Shown one piece after another: positions 35,750 through 47,871 of a DNA stretch of 64,000 nt. The notes below the pieces were generated by a model, which did not search any database, had not been told where the DNA came from, and saw only the letters and a list, made by a program, of their open reading frames with translations. The translations under genes and the position numbers were made by a program. The stretch spans positions 139,376-203,375 of the forward strand of contig QLIY01000176.1 of assembly GCA_003260075.1 (NCBI GenBank). The letters are read 5' to 3'. The stretch's first letter is position 1. The number at the start of each line of letters is the position of its first letter. This stretch comes from Phallusia mammillata. Lineage: Eukaryota; Chordata; Ascidiacea; Phlebobranchia; Ascidiidae.

Positions 35750-38700
35750 GAATAGCGTTTGCCTGGCAGGGCGTCCGCGGTGGGTTAATCTTCCCCGCCT
35801 GTGATCACAAGTTGACATACGCCGCCACCGCGCTCGACTTTCGTGGAATTCCAAAACACATAACCGAAGTGAGCTTGGGCATGCGCCCATTGTCCAGATT
35901 TTTGGGTTGAAGTTCTGCGAGTTTTTGGAATGCGGCCAAGAATGAATGACAGCACTAGTGCGCATCAGGACGCGTGTTATTAACACTAGAGATAAATGTC
36001 ACCCCTCTCACCACATGCTCACTGACATTTATGTTTTTTGGACAAATATTACCAAAACTAGAGTCACTAATGAATGTGGTAAAAAATACATCAATAAACC
36101 TGACAAAAAACGGTTTTAGCAGCTTATGTGATGTGGCAACGGTTGAGATGTTTAAAACAATCATGCAACAAATCATTCACCGTTTGCATATTCACGATCT
36201 GTCGTTACTAAATCGTTACGACTATTAACTCAGACGTGCGTAATCCTCTGACGCTTTGTTGAAGTGTAAAGTTGCAACACCAGTCGCAGCGCTGGTCAAT
36301 AAACAGTCTCGTACAAATAACCTACACATCATCCGATTACTGTAAACGTTTCCACGTACAACGTCTGACCGTGCGGTTTCAGGTTTATTGCAGCGCCGCG
36401 TGACCACTGACGTGTTTGTGTTGCGTTTATTTGCTGCAATAAACAATCACCAAGTATCAAATATCTACAGTGGTGTTAAAGTATGTATATCTACAAAACA
36501 TGTACTTGTGCTACAACGAATGGTCAGCTCATTAAGTGACAGTTTGCACTACAAAAAGATCGTTAAATGAAAGTAAGATATTTGGATCCCTAATCATATG
36601 GAATTAAAAGTACAATTACACTTTCATTTCCGTAGAATTTAAATAAAAACTCCATAAACAATAGGAGATCAACGTAATTTGCACATGTGCTAACAATTTA
36701 CAGCAAACCAAGGTTTTCAACTAAAGTAATTTAGTTTTGCGGTTTGACAGCTCGCTTTTAGCGGCCTTTGATACAAAACGGACGTTTTGGCCGCAGAAGG
36801 CTCAGCAGTAATTCTCACACAATTAAATTCAGTGACGCTTTACCGTCAATCACCACAGTACTTCGAAGTCAACTAGGCAGCAATTACCGTGTTAGCCAAG
36901 AGGCAATTTTACCTCGAGCGGCGTCCTGGCCAGCGGACCAAGAAAACGTTGCTTTTCAGAGCAGAGAGCTTATAGGTTGGGGCTTGTTAAATCTGTGGGG
37001 TGGGTTTAAGTGACGGGCACACGCGCTGGCAATACGTAATAGGGCCATTTGATTGGCGATTACATCAAATTTAGTGCGAGTGTTTCCGCCAAGAAATATC
37101 AGCAGCATCTGCGAGCCGTAACGTACATTGTAAATGATTACACGACGAAAAATTTTAACAAGACCCACCTAATAGGGCGAAGCCAAATTTGGACAAATTT
37201 CAGTGAAGTATAACACATTGATGATCAAGGCGTTGGTAGTTTCTCCTTCTATTGAATAGCACTTGAAAGTACCGTTCTATTTCTAAGCGTGACATTGACT
37301 GTACAATTCACATGCCGACCGCACGACCGTGTTATACATTAAGTATAGAGAAACAAACTACTTTTTCGCGATTGCACATCATCTATGAAGTAGCCCCGCC
37401 AACAACCACACTCATTGTTCAGCTTTTGCCAATTTCACGGCTCATAGAAAATACGCCTGTTTAAATTTCACGAGGAGCGGTCTACCGCTTGCCAAATTGT
37501 AAAACCGGTAATACGTAAAATTCTTGGGTATGATCAGGAAATACGCCATAAACTTCGACGATATGTTGAAACTGTGCTGGTCAGTCACGCTTGAATGCTG
37601 TGACCTTTAAATAAACTTGACCGACCAAGCCCTCAATGGTGAAATCGGAGGTTTAACATGACTTTGTTATGCAAACTACTGGGTCGTACAGGTCAAATTG
37701 ACAAACGAAAGTCATGCTACGAATCAAAATAGCCGAAAGCCTTTGCGCTTATTCACCAAAAAAGTGCTTTATGGATCAGCGAAAATCTCCGTGCAAAGCC
37801 AACGCGTAAATGCTTTACTCGCATTGGTGGTAGTTGAGTCACGCAGTTTACTACGCATGACTGTACAACGGGCTGGGGGCGAACATGGCTGCGTCATCGC
37901 TCAGGTATGCGGGGCTCAGGCCGCCAATCCGTGGCGCAAGAAAGCTTTGTGTCACCTAATCCTGCGACTAACTCTGGGCAAATATACGGGTGCTGCGACC
38001 GTACGGATTAAGAAAATTTTGGAGCGGATGATAACAGGCGTCAAGCGACACTTCTTTTTTGACTAGCACAGTGCACGAAAGCAATTCGCGCCGGCAATTT
38101 GGTGAACAAAAGCTGCCCAGGTGCTGGTTTTGCGAAACAGAGGAGCACAGGACAAAGCGTTCTAAACCTTGACAAACGGTTGTGCACGCGTAAAGCGCAG
38201 TGGCCTGAGGCGAAACAACGTTGCTACTACATACTACTGAAATCGCAAGGACAAAACAACAGATTCAATCATGACTTGCACAATTAAGCAGATTGTAATG
38301 AATTTGCCACGGCGAGGATTTACTCTAATCTAACAGCTTTGAAGGGTATTATGACATAAAAAAAAACGTGCCAATTGGGGAAATCAAAGACCAATTTATT
38401 GGCGAAACTGGTCCACCATAATAAAACCATACATTACAGCCCATGTCTTAATTAATGGCAACTTACTTTATAAGCTTCGGGTGCTCCACGAAATACTGGA
38501 CTTGAAATTGCACAGTAAAGATTGAGGATGGCTGGACGCTGAGGTCGCTGTCCTAAAACAACATATGTACTGTTAGCATATACATGACAGTACGATGTTA
38601 GCATAGTGATAGTATACGGATTATATTATAAATAGTTTGAGATTACAATCATCGCGGGATGGGCATTTTAAAAATAAATTCTTCTACCACAAAATACTTT

Positions 38701-41700
38701 CACCTTTTCATCGATTGCTCTTAAAACAGGGAAATCTAATGTAGACTTAAACAAATCGCCTTCTAATTAATGGTTAATATTGAGTGTTGACACATTTAGA
38801 AGTAATGGCGTCGCGCACAATTTTCCCCACCGGATATCACCTGTTTTGTCAACGGATAAGGCCTCACTAAGTTCAATATGAAACGAGGAAACACAAAATC
38901 TCGATGCCCGGGTCGTGAGGCTACAAATAGAATACCCACTACCAACACAAAAGCTTGGGATATCCCAAGTCGCCAACGAAAATAAACTTAAATTTGACCA
39001 GTTGTCAATCGTGCTCAATGCGGTAAACAGTTACAGCTCTTCGAATTGTGAATAAATAACTGTACAATAGCAACAGCATTAATGTAACACATTCAAAATT
39101 GCTAAATCATTTGCCTTTTTATAAATCAAGTGATTTTACCATCTTAGTATGTTTTATGTTGATCCCATCTGAACGAAACTTGTTGAAAACAAAACGCAAA
39201 ACAAGTTTCTGCAGGTAAAGTTTGGCGCGAGCATGAGATGATTTAAAAGCGTTTACGAGAGGCCCGTTAAAAACTGGAATCCTTCTTACGTCAACACTGG
39301 TGGCAATTATGAGCGGGAAGCAAAATACGCGAGGAGCGGTGTAACGACTTTGTAAAACATCGGCGTGCTATTTTGTTGACATACAGCAGAAACCTATCGG
39401 ATATTGCCTGGATCCCCTCCCTTGAAATATAAGGCGCGCTAACAACGTAGTATCGAGGCCAAAGAAAAGCCGGTAGCTGAATTGACAAGCGCTAATGAAT
39501 GTTTGCCGGCAACTAGGTCGGTATATTGAGGATTGCGCGAGTGTTCATCAAACATTGCCGCGCTGGCCGAGGATTGAGCGATGATTACAACTGTGTCAGG
39601 GCTGACAGTTGGACACGAAAATCACGCTGTGCCACAGTCAGGCTAATCCATTACCGACGTTACGACAAGACATAAACAACGTGTGATTGATCGAATTAGA
39701 CCCTTATCTATAAGAGTGTTGTTGGCATCGTTGCGAAATTATTCTGGAATCAGTTAAGACATAAATGTGAATGCTTGGTGACCGGGTGACTCGGTACAAC
39801 ATGTGTCGACTCTAAACGTTTCCATGCATCAATCACCACCCAAAATCAGGTATATATTATATATTGGACAGTTTTTCATCCTGTAATGGTAACACTGTAT
39901 TGTTTCGCTTCAAAGGGGGTGCGTAAGGGGTTGAATTCAGGGAACCCAAGAGCCTGTGGTTGGCGTTCAAGTTTCTAGCACACTCGAAACGCGACGGCCA
40001 CGGTTCAAAAGCTGCGCAGCCCGGGTTGTGAGAACTGAGAACCCGATGGAGTGGCGGGAAGTGGCAAATTGCAAAGGTATTGGGCTTTTGAGGCAGCAAA
40101 AGGCTACAGTAATGTAATACACTCTCGATTTTCGCTGGAAAGGCGATACACACTCGTGACCGTGGGTGATTGAAGATTCAAACTCTTCACGTAAACTCAT
40201 GGCGGTGACGAGTGACGACGTAACATAGAACTTAAATGTACACCAGAACAACCGTCGCCGCTATTTAACACCAAGTGTGAATAATGCATTCTTAATATGG
40301 CACACAACTTTTGACTACAACTTAGTCTTGTGTTTGACACTTACAAACCTTTTGACCGATATATTGCGTTGGGAACATATAGTTAATTCAGTTACAGGGG
40401 CACATTATAAGTTGTACTTACCCTTCGCTTTAGTTCTTTTCCCCATTCTTTAGGTGCGTACTTGTTCAGTCGCTGTTTTGGATCCATGAATCTATGCTCG
40501 TTTTCTGAGCAATGCGACAACAGTAAGGTTACAGGACAGCACGTTTAACAAAATATAAGTAAACGCAATTGAGCTTTAGCGGTTAACTTGTTTGTGAGAA
40601 ATACAAAAGATATTATTGCTTACCAATATCGGCTGATAATCCAAAGAAATGGCTCTCTTTGATGGAATGCAACGTACATACTTGATCAAATACATCTTTA
40701 ACTGTGGCTTTAGCCTAAACAATTTAAAAATTCTATAATTTGGATGGCAAACATGTAAAAATGATAGAGTTAATAAACAATATAAATTTTTTTTATTGAT
40801 AAACATCAGTGGTCGAAACAGAAATGTGACTTACATCAAACACCAGTAAAATCGAGTCGCCAGTAAGCAGGTGAACGCGAACTGGTTTCTTGCCCGGATT
40901 CGCTTTCATTTTCCTGGGGAAAGCGGTCACAGCAATGTCGATATCAGTTCTTGACTCCCTCACAATTATCTTGTCAGTGCCCTGATTTAAATGAGTTGTT
41001 GTACTGGATTCCTGCTTGACACTTCTATAATCCTTAGGATCGTTATGTTGTCGTGAAGGCTCGTGACACTCAATGCGGGTGCACTCATCCGTGTCGGCTT
41101 GGGTTACGCCAATAGAGACGTCCGTGGACGATGAACGAGTAGGCGGGGTAGGAATTTTTTTAGCAGTTTCTGGGGAACCAACCCGACCTGAGCAAGAACT
41201 GTAGTCGGACGAATCTGATTCGTATCCAGACCCTTCAGGTGCGATATTCCGCTGGTATACTGGGAACGGTTCGATGTTGTAATTATAATATCCAAAGTAT
41301 TGCCGGACGAAGCTGTTGCGACCAAAGCTGCTCCGCCGAAAAGTCGATGCTTGCTTGGCGCGCTTGGCCTTGCTTAGCGCTACAAATGCGTTCGTAGGGC
41401 AACTAGCAAACAAAACAGTTTGATGTTAACGTTGACCACTATTGTATGAGAAGTTTTGTAGGCCACCTTATGGCGACAAATACATAAACGTTTGAAAGTT
41501 ATGTCAAAACGGCAACAATACAAAACGATTTCGAATTGCCACTGTAACTAGCAAATAAATGTGTACCCATACCCATCCTACACTATTGATAGGTAATGGG
41601 ATTTACTAAGATAGCTACGATTTACTGTTAGATGAATGAGTAAAAACGTACCAACACATTCAAATAAAAAGCGCTCAGTATACGCCAGCATTTCGTTTCA

Positions 41701-42667
41701 ACACTTTCTGACTAAATACCGTACACACACCTGTTCACTGAATCTTAGCAAAACCTGTCAATAATGTCGTACCGCCTAAATCCACAAACAAATGCGGGCC
41801 TCCGGCTACACAATACAAATTCAAACAACGCAAGAAGATGCGAAAGTTTCAAAACAAACTACAACCGACTTCTGCGATTCTACACAACACGAACACAGCG
41901 CGATGTTGCCCGTCGCATTTTTTCGTTAGCACGTTTATGGCTGCGCCTTTTTCTCTTGGCGCAAGAGCGCCGTGACCTACTTTAAATGCCGCTAAATAAT
42001 CAGCTTGGCACTGGCACAATTCTTGACCAAACTCTAGGTTTACGGCATTGCCAATTGTTTGCATTTTGGACTATGGCATCCATCAACAAACAATTACCAA
42101 CCACAACACTGTTATTAACGAACGCATTCAGCTACAGAGCTACACAGATGAAAATACTAACGCCTCCTGTTACATCCGAATTACTACACATACACCCAAT
42201 ATTCAGTGATTTATAAATGACAGTTTTTCGTATTACACGCGGAAGTGATATCTACGCCATTGTCAGGAAGCAGTAAAGCTGTTTGTGTGACACAATAGCA
42301 GTTTGTTACGTCATAGTATTTTGCCATGCCAGTAGAGTTTAACTTTGTGTCACCCTAAAATAGAAAGTACCTGTCTTTTTGGTGTATTGTTAGTTTACGG
42401 TGATGACTAAATACATGTAAATGTCCAAAATTGTGGCTATGTTTAGGCTATGACGTAGTAGAACACGAAAGCTTGTATTGCTTACCTACGTAGAGCTTCT
42501 GTAATGTCCTCACCAAATTCAAGTGTTCGCATCCCCTTGATGCAAGAACAAGTGAAGCAAGTAATCTCACGAATGATTTTGGTGGTTGGCCGATCGTCCC
42601 AAGCAATAATGGTTTGAGAACTTGATCGACTGGTGACGTTTTCACTCGGGAACACCGCGTCTTGCAT
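25414..42667 (-). CDS. FRMD6: FRMD6/Willin (Expanded-like) FERM protein of the Hippo pathway
   Basis: Fourteen minus-strand exons were traced: 42486-42667, 40835-41402, 40624-40714, 40422-40504, 38467-38552, 34644-34830, 34160-34315, 31518-31655, 29540-29714, 28332-28460, 28114-28221, 27541-27755 (broken), 26368-27032 (broken) and 25414-26254. Phases agree wherever the sequence is intact; the protein is about 1,100 residues against 622 in human. FERM landmarks matching FRMD6 are HFFGLSADI, KYAPKEWGKEL, FQVQYFVEHPKLI, RYFDPNEYVPAW, DVPVHYYKLYK, FEFPWAKVGRLFF and LPSSRKLTYYTGS. After it come YRESYISGQDLE and SHGSSHTSGIESD, both diagnostic. The tail ends EVIV, a PDZ-ligand type end like the EFVV of vertebrates. 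An N-terminal extension of about 230 residues precedes F1. Exons 12 and 13 are interrupted by C-runs and duplicated pieces. The family sits at the apical membrane cortex and activates Hippo signalling. Confidence 0.88.
26474..26916. repeat. Direct duplication within FRMD6 exon 13, split by C-runs at 26692-26701 and 26917-26928
   Basis: About 215 bp starting ATGGGATATTTTCACTGG occurs at 26474-26691 and again at 26702-26916. By eye the copies differ at a dozen or so positions, changing several residues, yet both stay open. The real exon probably has one copy; the difference is what two alleles of a very polymorphic animal would show. Confidence 0.75.
27081..27624. repeat. Direct duplication around FRMD6 exon 12 with C-runs at 27337-27346 and 27582-27624
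   Basis: The stretch from TTGTGGTTAATATATC at 27081 to the exon fragment ending at 27336 recurs from 27347 to 27581 with several differences and small indels. The first copy holds the exon 12 part coding TESSPNGSHDDLDKAVEP that the second loses at the 43-C run. Combining both restores a complete exon, which argues for unmerged overlaps. Confidence 0.75.
27848..28008. mobile_element. MITE-like element of the AGAGTTGTAAACGGGC family (FRMD6 intron)
   Basis: The left end CAGAGTTGTAAACGGGGCC resembles the ends of the element at 53575-53943, and the right end GGCCTGACTTACAAC is its approximate inverted partner. No clear target duplication was found, so the limits are approximate. Confidence 0.45.
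31101..31126. promoter_or_regulatory. Paired CACGTG E-boxes in an FRMD6 intron
   Basis: GTCACGTGAC at 31101-31110 is a perfect 10-bp palindrome, and ATCACGTGAC follows at 31117-31126. This is the core bound by USF/MiT-TFE type bHLH-zip factors. They lie in the intron between exons 9 and 8, where an internal promoter or enhancer is possible. Function is inferred only from the motif. Confidence 0.4.
31656..34159 (-). other. FRMD6 intron 7 (2.5 kb)
   Basis: No gene, RNA or transposon with clear ends was recognised. One perfect CRE palindrome, TGACGTCA, lies at 32230-32237. The short open frames in this stretch show no recognisable domain. Confidence 0.4.
32230..32237. promoter_or_regulatory. 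Perfect CRE palindrome TGACGTCA (FRMD6 intron 7)
   Basis: This is an exact match to the CREB/ATF full site. One 8-bp match in several kilobases is not rare, so it is only a candidate. Confidence 0.25.
34375..34556. repeat. Direct duplication in FRMD6 intron split by a 10-C run (34472-34481)
   Basis: GCATCAAACCAAAACCACAG and what follows occurs at 34375 and again at 34482, about 75 bp, with two or three differences. The first copy continues for a further 25 bp or so before the C-run. Confidence 0.8.
34921..35192. repeat. Direct duplication in FRMD6 intron split by a 12-C run (35049-35060)
   Basis: A 128-bp stretch beginning CCTGAGAACGAAGTCCC at 34921 recurs from 35061. The second copy carries an extra TTGGTTAA and a few substitutions. 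It has the same structure as the other C-run duplications. Confidence 0.8.
35700..35747. repeat. 48-base poly-C run without an obvious flanking copy
   Basis: Unlike most C-runs here, the flanks (GTACCATTA on the left, AAGAATAGCG on the right) are not copies of each other. It may mark a gap of unknown content in the intron. Confidence 0.7.
38553..40421 (-). other. FRMD6 intron 4 (1.9 kb)
   Basis: Nothing recognisable was found: no conserved frame, no RNA gene, no clear transposon ends. Confidence 0.4.
41403..42485 (-). other. FRMD6 intron 1
   Basis: About 1.1 kb between the first coding exon and the exon that leads into the FERM domain. No other feature was recognised. Confidence 0.4.
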
Positions 42668-44814
42668 TGCTTTCGCTTATCCCAGAAATTGTTAGCGTAC
42701 AGTAGAAAGCTACACACTGTAAAGCAATTTAAATTTCACATTATTGCTCAAAAACATGTTTAAGGTGATAAAATTATAATATATAACAACGTAAACAAAA
42801 TTTTTAAACTCAATTCTTGCCAAATTGAAAAAGCTTGCGTACCACCTGATTGGAAAATTTCTAAGGGTACCATTAGCGCCGTGATGCACTGGTTCTAGAC
42901 CATTTTCCATTTTGGCACTCTTTTAAACCCTATTGTATTTTCCGAAAACGAAATGATATTGCATAATCATAATGATGGCACCAACATATTCGTCTACAGC
43001 TTTTGACAGTTTGTTCATAGCCCCTGCTCCGGTTCTTCGTTTCCCACAAGTTGGCATATACCGCGACTAACAAAAACCTCGGATAAAAACCTGGGGTTCG
43101 GCGTGCATCCCAGGTTATAAGAACCATTGCACCATCGGTACGCGTAACATAAATTGCCTACCACCATTTTGCTAATTTGTAAATGATCACATTACAATTT
43201 AAGCTGTATAACTACTTTTCGGTCATGCTGGGCGATAGTCTTAGCCCTTACATCCTTAATAACCCGCCTACACTCTGTGTATGTGCTATAGCTACAGCTG
43301 ACAAACTTGTGGAACGTTGACCAAACAAAAGTTTAATATTAAACACCACTACTGCTAGTCACAAAGTAGGAGAAAGGCATAGTATCAGATTTAAAATCTA
43401 CTAAGCAAATCCAATACTGCGAACGGCGGTTATTAAACAATCCAGACAACCGGATTATCTAGCTGCAGAAACAATAAATAAGTTTGTTAGCTAAATGCTA
43501 GTGTCTTACGACAAACACTGTATGCTGGTTCGGTTAGGCTACCAAACGTTATTGGATTCGCCTTGAGATTTATAGGATTTCTGTGGACCCGCTCTGGTAC
43601 AGTGCACTGTCACGCTTTATGCAGCGCCGACCATAATTGCTAAATAAAATTAAGCTTGCATATTGTTTTAGTGTATTATATGCTAGCTGCTAGGCAATAA
43701 AATCCTGTAGCGTATGCTAGACTAAGCCTGCCTCTGTTTGTTGGCAAAATCACCTAAGAAGCAAGAACCACAGTCCTTCTCTAAACAGTCTTGGTTGGAA
43801 ATGAACGCTTTGTTGCCCGCGGCCAAACCCATTCCTATGTTTTCCAAGCAAACACTTGTTGTTTTATGGATGTCGTCAAACACACAGGTTTTATTAACGG
43901 AACTCATAGTTTAGGTCAGAAACTCTTGTGAATTAAAAATGTTCCTGGCCATTTCACGTAGTTTTGTTTAGGATAAAAATCGTTTAAATATATTTGATTA
44001 TGATTAATGTAGGCATATATCTGTTCGTTTGTGCTATAACATAGAGAAAGCAAAATACTAACATTGCCTTTTAAGTCGCGCGCGCCATGTAGCGGATTAA
44101 AAAATAAATCTTCACAGCAGATGTCGGCAACCCCTGGAGTGCGCAAGATGAGTTAAGTTTCATGGAACGCCCAGTAATCTTCGGTTGGGCAGGAACTTGG
44201 CCGAATGGTCCGGCGCGCCTGACCCACATACAGACATTAAAACCCTGATCGGGATTCGTCCCCGGGAGAGTCATGGGTTTGAACCCCGTGAATAAAAAAA
44301 ATAAAATAAAAAAAAGTGATCTTCGGTTTAACATTTAGTTCAAGTTTTCAATGACTATTCAAATCAACTGGCATATCTCACTATTACACATAATAATGTT
44401 ACGCTAAGCCATTTTAATTTTGACATAACCAGAAAACGAGATGTTTAAAAGGTTGCTTACCGCCAAGTATCGCTGCTGATTAGCTAAAGAGATTACATTA
44501 GTTGGTTTCTAGGTTGATACGATCTTTATTGCCATAAACTAATAAGTCCCATCCATTTCTAAACTGTTTTGGCTTAGCAGTGATTTGGTTTGTTTGGACT
44601 TCAGTCAACCGTGACGCAATATGACGTAACATATCGATACGTCTGGTAAAAGTATCAGAGGAAACTAGGAAAGTATTGAATTATTAAGTGTTGTCCGTTT
44701 TCTTTTCTTGTTGGTGCTGTAGATTTTTAAACTTTCCGCTACACATGTCCCTAACATAGCTGATGAAGTTAATCATATCTTGAGTACAAAGATAACCTCC
44801 TTGATAATTGCCTA
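42668..44814. promoter_or_regulatory. Divergent region between FRMD6 and SLC39A9
   Basis: This 2.1-kb region lies between two genes transcribed apart and should hold both promoters. It contains one full-length SINE (44187-44318). A 61-codon cysteine-containing frame on the minus strand (43722-43907) has an ATG but no recognised relatives and is not called. Confidence 0.4.
44187..44318 (+). repeat. Full-length tRNA-derived SINE, 132 bp
   Basis: A box-like TTGGCCGAATGGTCCGG near 44195 and B box-like GGTTTGAACCC near 44277 give the layout of a tRNA-headed SINE; the head resembles tRNA-Leu/Ser. It ends in an A-rich tail (AATAAAAAAAATAAAA). A perfect 10-bp duplication, ATCTTCGGTT, flanks it at 44177-44186 and 44319-44328, the mark of retrotransposition. 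A truncated relative lies at 10266-10330. Confidence 0.88.
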
Positions 44815-46805
44815 ATGGCGGAATTTTGGACAATATGTTTGTTGTCAATTGCAATGTTTATCGGGTGCGTGGTTGCAGGATGGATTCCACTTGCTGTTAC
44901 CATGTCACAGGTAGGTTTTGACATTTGCTATGCAAAGAAATGTTGTGTACTGTGTTAAAAACCACAAAGTAATGTTTGTACTTACTAACTAACATATTTG
45001 GGTAATAATTTAGACATTGCATTACAGAGAAAAATCCAACTGTTCACGATATTTGGTGCTGGCTTGCTGGTTGGAACAGCTTTGGCAGTTATTATTCCTG
45101 AAGGAGTGGATGCCATGTACAGTCAAGCTCAATCCAATCAGCCAATAGGTAAACAAATGCATAGCAAACCTAAAAATATATGTTCCTACAGCCATACTTC
45201 TTGTCATCAATATTTTATTGTGGAGCTCTTTTAGATCTCAAGGACATACCAGCATGTTAAAACTGCAAAAATATATCTAACTTCTTATCAAATTGCCATA
45301 ACAATGAGTCCTACCATTTTACAGGTCATGCCACATCAGAAAATGATGCTCCGGTGAATGCTGACAAGACATCAGAGTCTAAAATTGGTGGCCAAAGAGT
45401 TCTCAATGAATTTGAAGGTGAAAAAATGTAATTACATGATCCAAATATGTGCTTGTTTTATGTAAAACAGATACCGATCAAATTGGCAACTAAACTTTAT
45501 TATATTGTGCATATATTTTTATCAACAGAAGTTCCTGAGCATCACCATCATGTTGAAGGTCTTCATCAAGCAGTTGGAATATCACTTTTATTAGGATTTG
45601 TGTTCATGCTTTTAGTAGATCAGATTGGTGGTCATTCACACTCACATTCCCCTGATATTCGTCTGGGTAAGTGTCCTGGAAACCTAACAATTCTGCAGTG
45701 AACACTTATAATGTCAGCATGCATGTCATTTCAAATTTTGCTTGCATTTTTTGGTCCTGATGAGATGTAAAAAACTGCCATTACAGATGTTGGTATAGAG
45801 TCGAGAATATTTGTTGAATACAATTGCGGACTAGTAAAAAAATAATTTTGTCCATGATGCAATTTTCTTTGTTTTTAACTTAGATGACCTCAATCAAAGT
45901 AAAATAGGAAATGCAAGGTCCCAGCAAAGTGATCCAAAATCCAAATGCCACACTGCAACTATCGGTTTGGTTGTCCATGCATCAGCTGATGGAATAGCAC
46001 TGGGTGCTGCAGCTAGCACTGAAAGAAGTGATCTTCAGTTGATTGTGTTTTTGGCTATCATGCTGCATAAGGTAAACAAGTTTGACATTTACCAAATGTG
46101 CTTTTTTGGTTTTTCTTTACTTGTTTCATCCTTTCATCAACTTGTTGATAACTCTGAAATAGATAGACACCTCATATTTTGTAGGCACCAGCAGCATTTG
46201 GTCTTGTGTCTTTTTTGGTCCACGAGGGTTTGGAGTTAAGGAAAGTGAAGCGACATCTACTAATTTTTGCACTTGCAGCACCTATTCTTGCTGTTGTCAC
46301 CTTTCTTTTTCTAAACCAGGTAATTTTGGTAACTGAGCAATAAACAACAACAAAGGAACTAATACTGTTATCCCACATTATCATTTCTAGTCACAATCAT
46401 GATTAGAATAGCTGGAATCAGAAGTGTCAGAAAACAAAATAGGAACTCAGATTAATGTTAAGTTTCCTGGTGTGTCATTAGACATGTCAGATTTGATCTA
46501 TTATAAAAACCCAGTACAATATATTTTAAGTCTGTAAACATGTAAAGTTGTATGTACAAGAACATGTGTTCTACTCTTTGTTTGTATTTTAGAGTGGAAA
46601 GCAGCTGTTAACAGAAGTCAATGCAACAGGCATAGCTATGTTGTTTTCTGCTGGTACATTTCTGTATGTTGCGACTGTCCATGTTCTGCCTGAAGTATCC
46701 CATTCTAGCACCGGCAATCGAGGCCTATCCACTTTTGAAGTTCTTATTCTTGTAACTGGGTCCTTGTTGCCACTTTTGTTGAATGTGGGCCACAGCCACA
46801 CATGA
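44815..46805 (+). CDS. SLC39A9: SLC39A9 (ZIP9) zinc transporter
   Basis: Seven exons join in frame: 44815-44910, 45028-45148, 45325-45417, 45529-45666, 45884-46071, 46185-46319, 46593-46805 (327 residues; human 307). The protein begins with a membrane span ([20 protein letters not shown]) and keeps [55 protein letters not shown], the metal-path motif [12 protein letters not shown], and [18 protein letters not shown]. It ends GHSHT, like the family GHQH-type end. A histidine-rich loop ([10 protein letters not shown]) precedes the third span. ZIP9 moves zinc into the cytosol from the Golgi and across the plasma membrane; vertebrate ZIP9 is also reported as a steroid-responsive receptor. An AATAAA lies near 47131. 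Confidence 0.95.
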
Positions 46806-46852
46806 TTATACATGGATAAAGGGCAACAAATTCAAGTGCAATGAGCTAATTT

Positions 46853-47269
46853 ATTCTTTGGACATTGATAAACAGTTCACTCTGTGTCTTTGCATTCAAA
46901 ATCAAGTGAGCAAAATCTGTCAAACGGAGTTTTTTTTGCTTTACTAGAGCACAAGAAAAATAGGATTTGCTTTTTTTTGTAATAACTGTTAGTCTTGTGA
47001 ACATTGTGGTGAAGCTGTATTGTTTTCCAGACATTGTCTTACTTTGCATCTGTACTTTTATGTGTTTTAAGAGTTTTACCCCTGAAAAAATGCTTATGTT
47101 TGTTTAATATGATGTTTATGGCGCCTGTCTACAATAAATCTGCAAAGTGCCTTTTTTGAATTAGATCAGTGCCCCCCCCCCCTATTCTTTGGACATTGAT
47201 AAACAGTTCACTCTGTGTCTTTGCATTCAATTTGTTGGTTATCAAGTGAGCAAACTCTGTCAAACGGAG

Positions 47270-47356
<87 letters not shown>

Positions 47357-47656
47357 ATAAAACGTAAAAGACAAACTTATTATTGCACAGCAAAAACAGA
47401 TATATATACTAAGAAAAGGAAACAAATTCAATAAAAGTCCCCCCCCCCAATGATTGAAATGTAGCTCTTTAGTTCAACCAGTTTGAATCTTTTAGCTAAA
47501 ACAATCATGTGGCATTTATTTTCTTCTTCTGAATAATTTTATCTCACAGACTGGAAGATGAAACTGAAGCAAATGCCAAAATAAAACGTAAAAGACAAAC
47601 TTATTATTGCACAGCAAAAACAGATATACTAAGAAAAGGAAACAAATTCAATAAAA
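46853..47656. repeat. Two duplicated 3'-flank pieces separated by C-runs of 11, 87 and 10 bases
   Basis: TATTCTTTGGACATTGATAA and about 80 bp after it (46853 onward) recur at 47183-47269. The stretch beginning ATAAAACGTAAAAGACAAAC at 47357-47438 recurs at 47581-47656. C-runs lie at 47172-47182, 47270-47356 and 47439-47448. This is the SLC39A9 3' region; no gene is interrupted. Confidence 0.8.
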
Positions 47657-47716
47657 GCAGGACTTAGACATGCTTTGTAATCCCACAAAGTTTTGGATGA
47701 CTTTCACATAAACATT

Positions 47717-47722
47717 TTTATT
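47717..47722 (-). terminator. Polyadenylation signal AATAAA for BLOC1S3
   Basis: The plus strand reads TTTATT, about 150 bases downstream of the BLOC1S3 stop on the minus strand. Confidence 0.5.
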
Positions 47723-47871
47723 TTAAATATTCGCAGTGTGTCAATAAACATTGTTTTTTACGAGGATCAAACACTGCCTCAACAATGACAAGCTTTCATT
47801 TTGAAATATTTAAGGCACCAACTGTTGATGGGTCAGATTTATAATGGATGTGCTTCAGATTAAACTATATT

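Larger units (their letters stand above)
34831..38466 (-). other. Largest FRMD6 intron (3.6 kb)
   Basis: Apart from the duplication at 34921-35192 and the 48-C run at 35700-35747, no gene, RNA or bounded repeat was recognised. Open frames of up to 122 codons (37698-38066) show no family resemblance. Confidence 0.4.

Noticed and set aside
43722..43907. 61-codon ATG-initiated cysteine-containing minus-strand frame
   Set aside because: No splice link to FRMD6 was found and no family was recognised; length is within chance.
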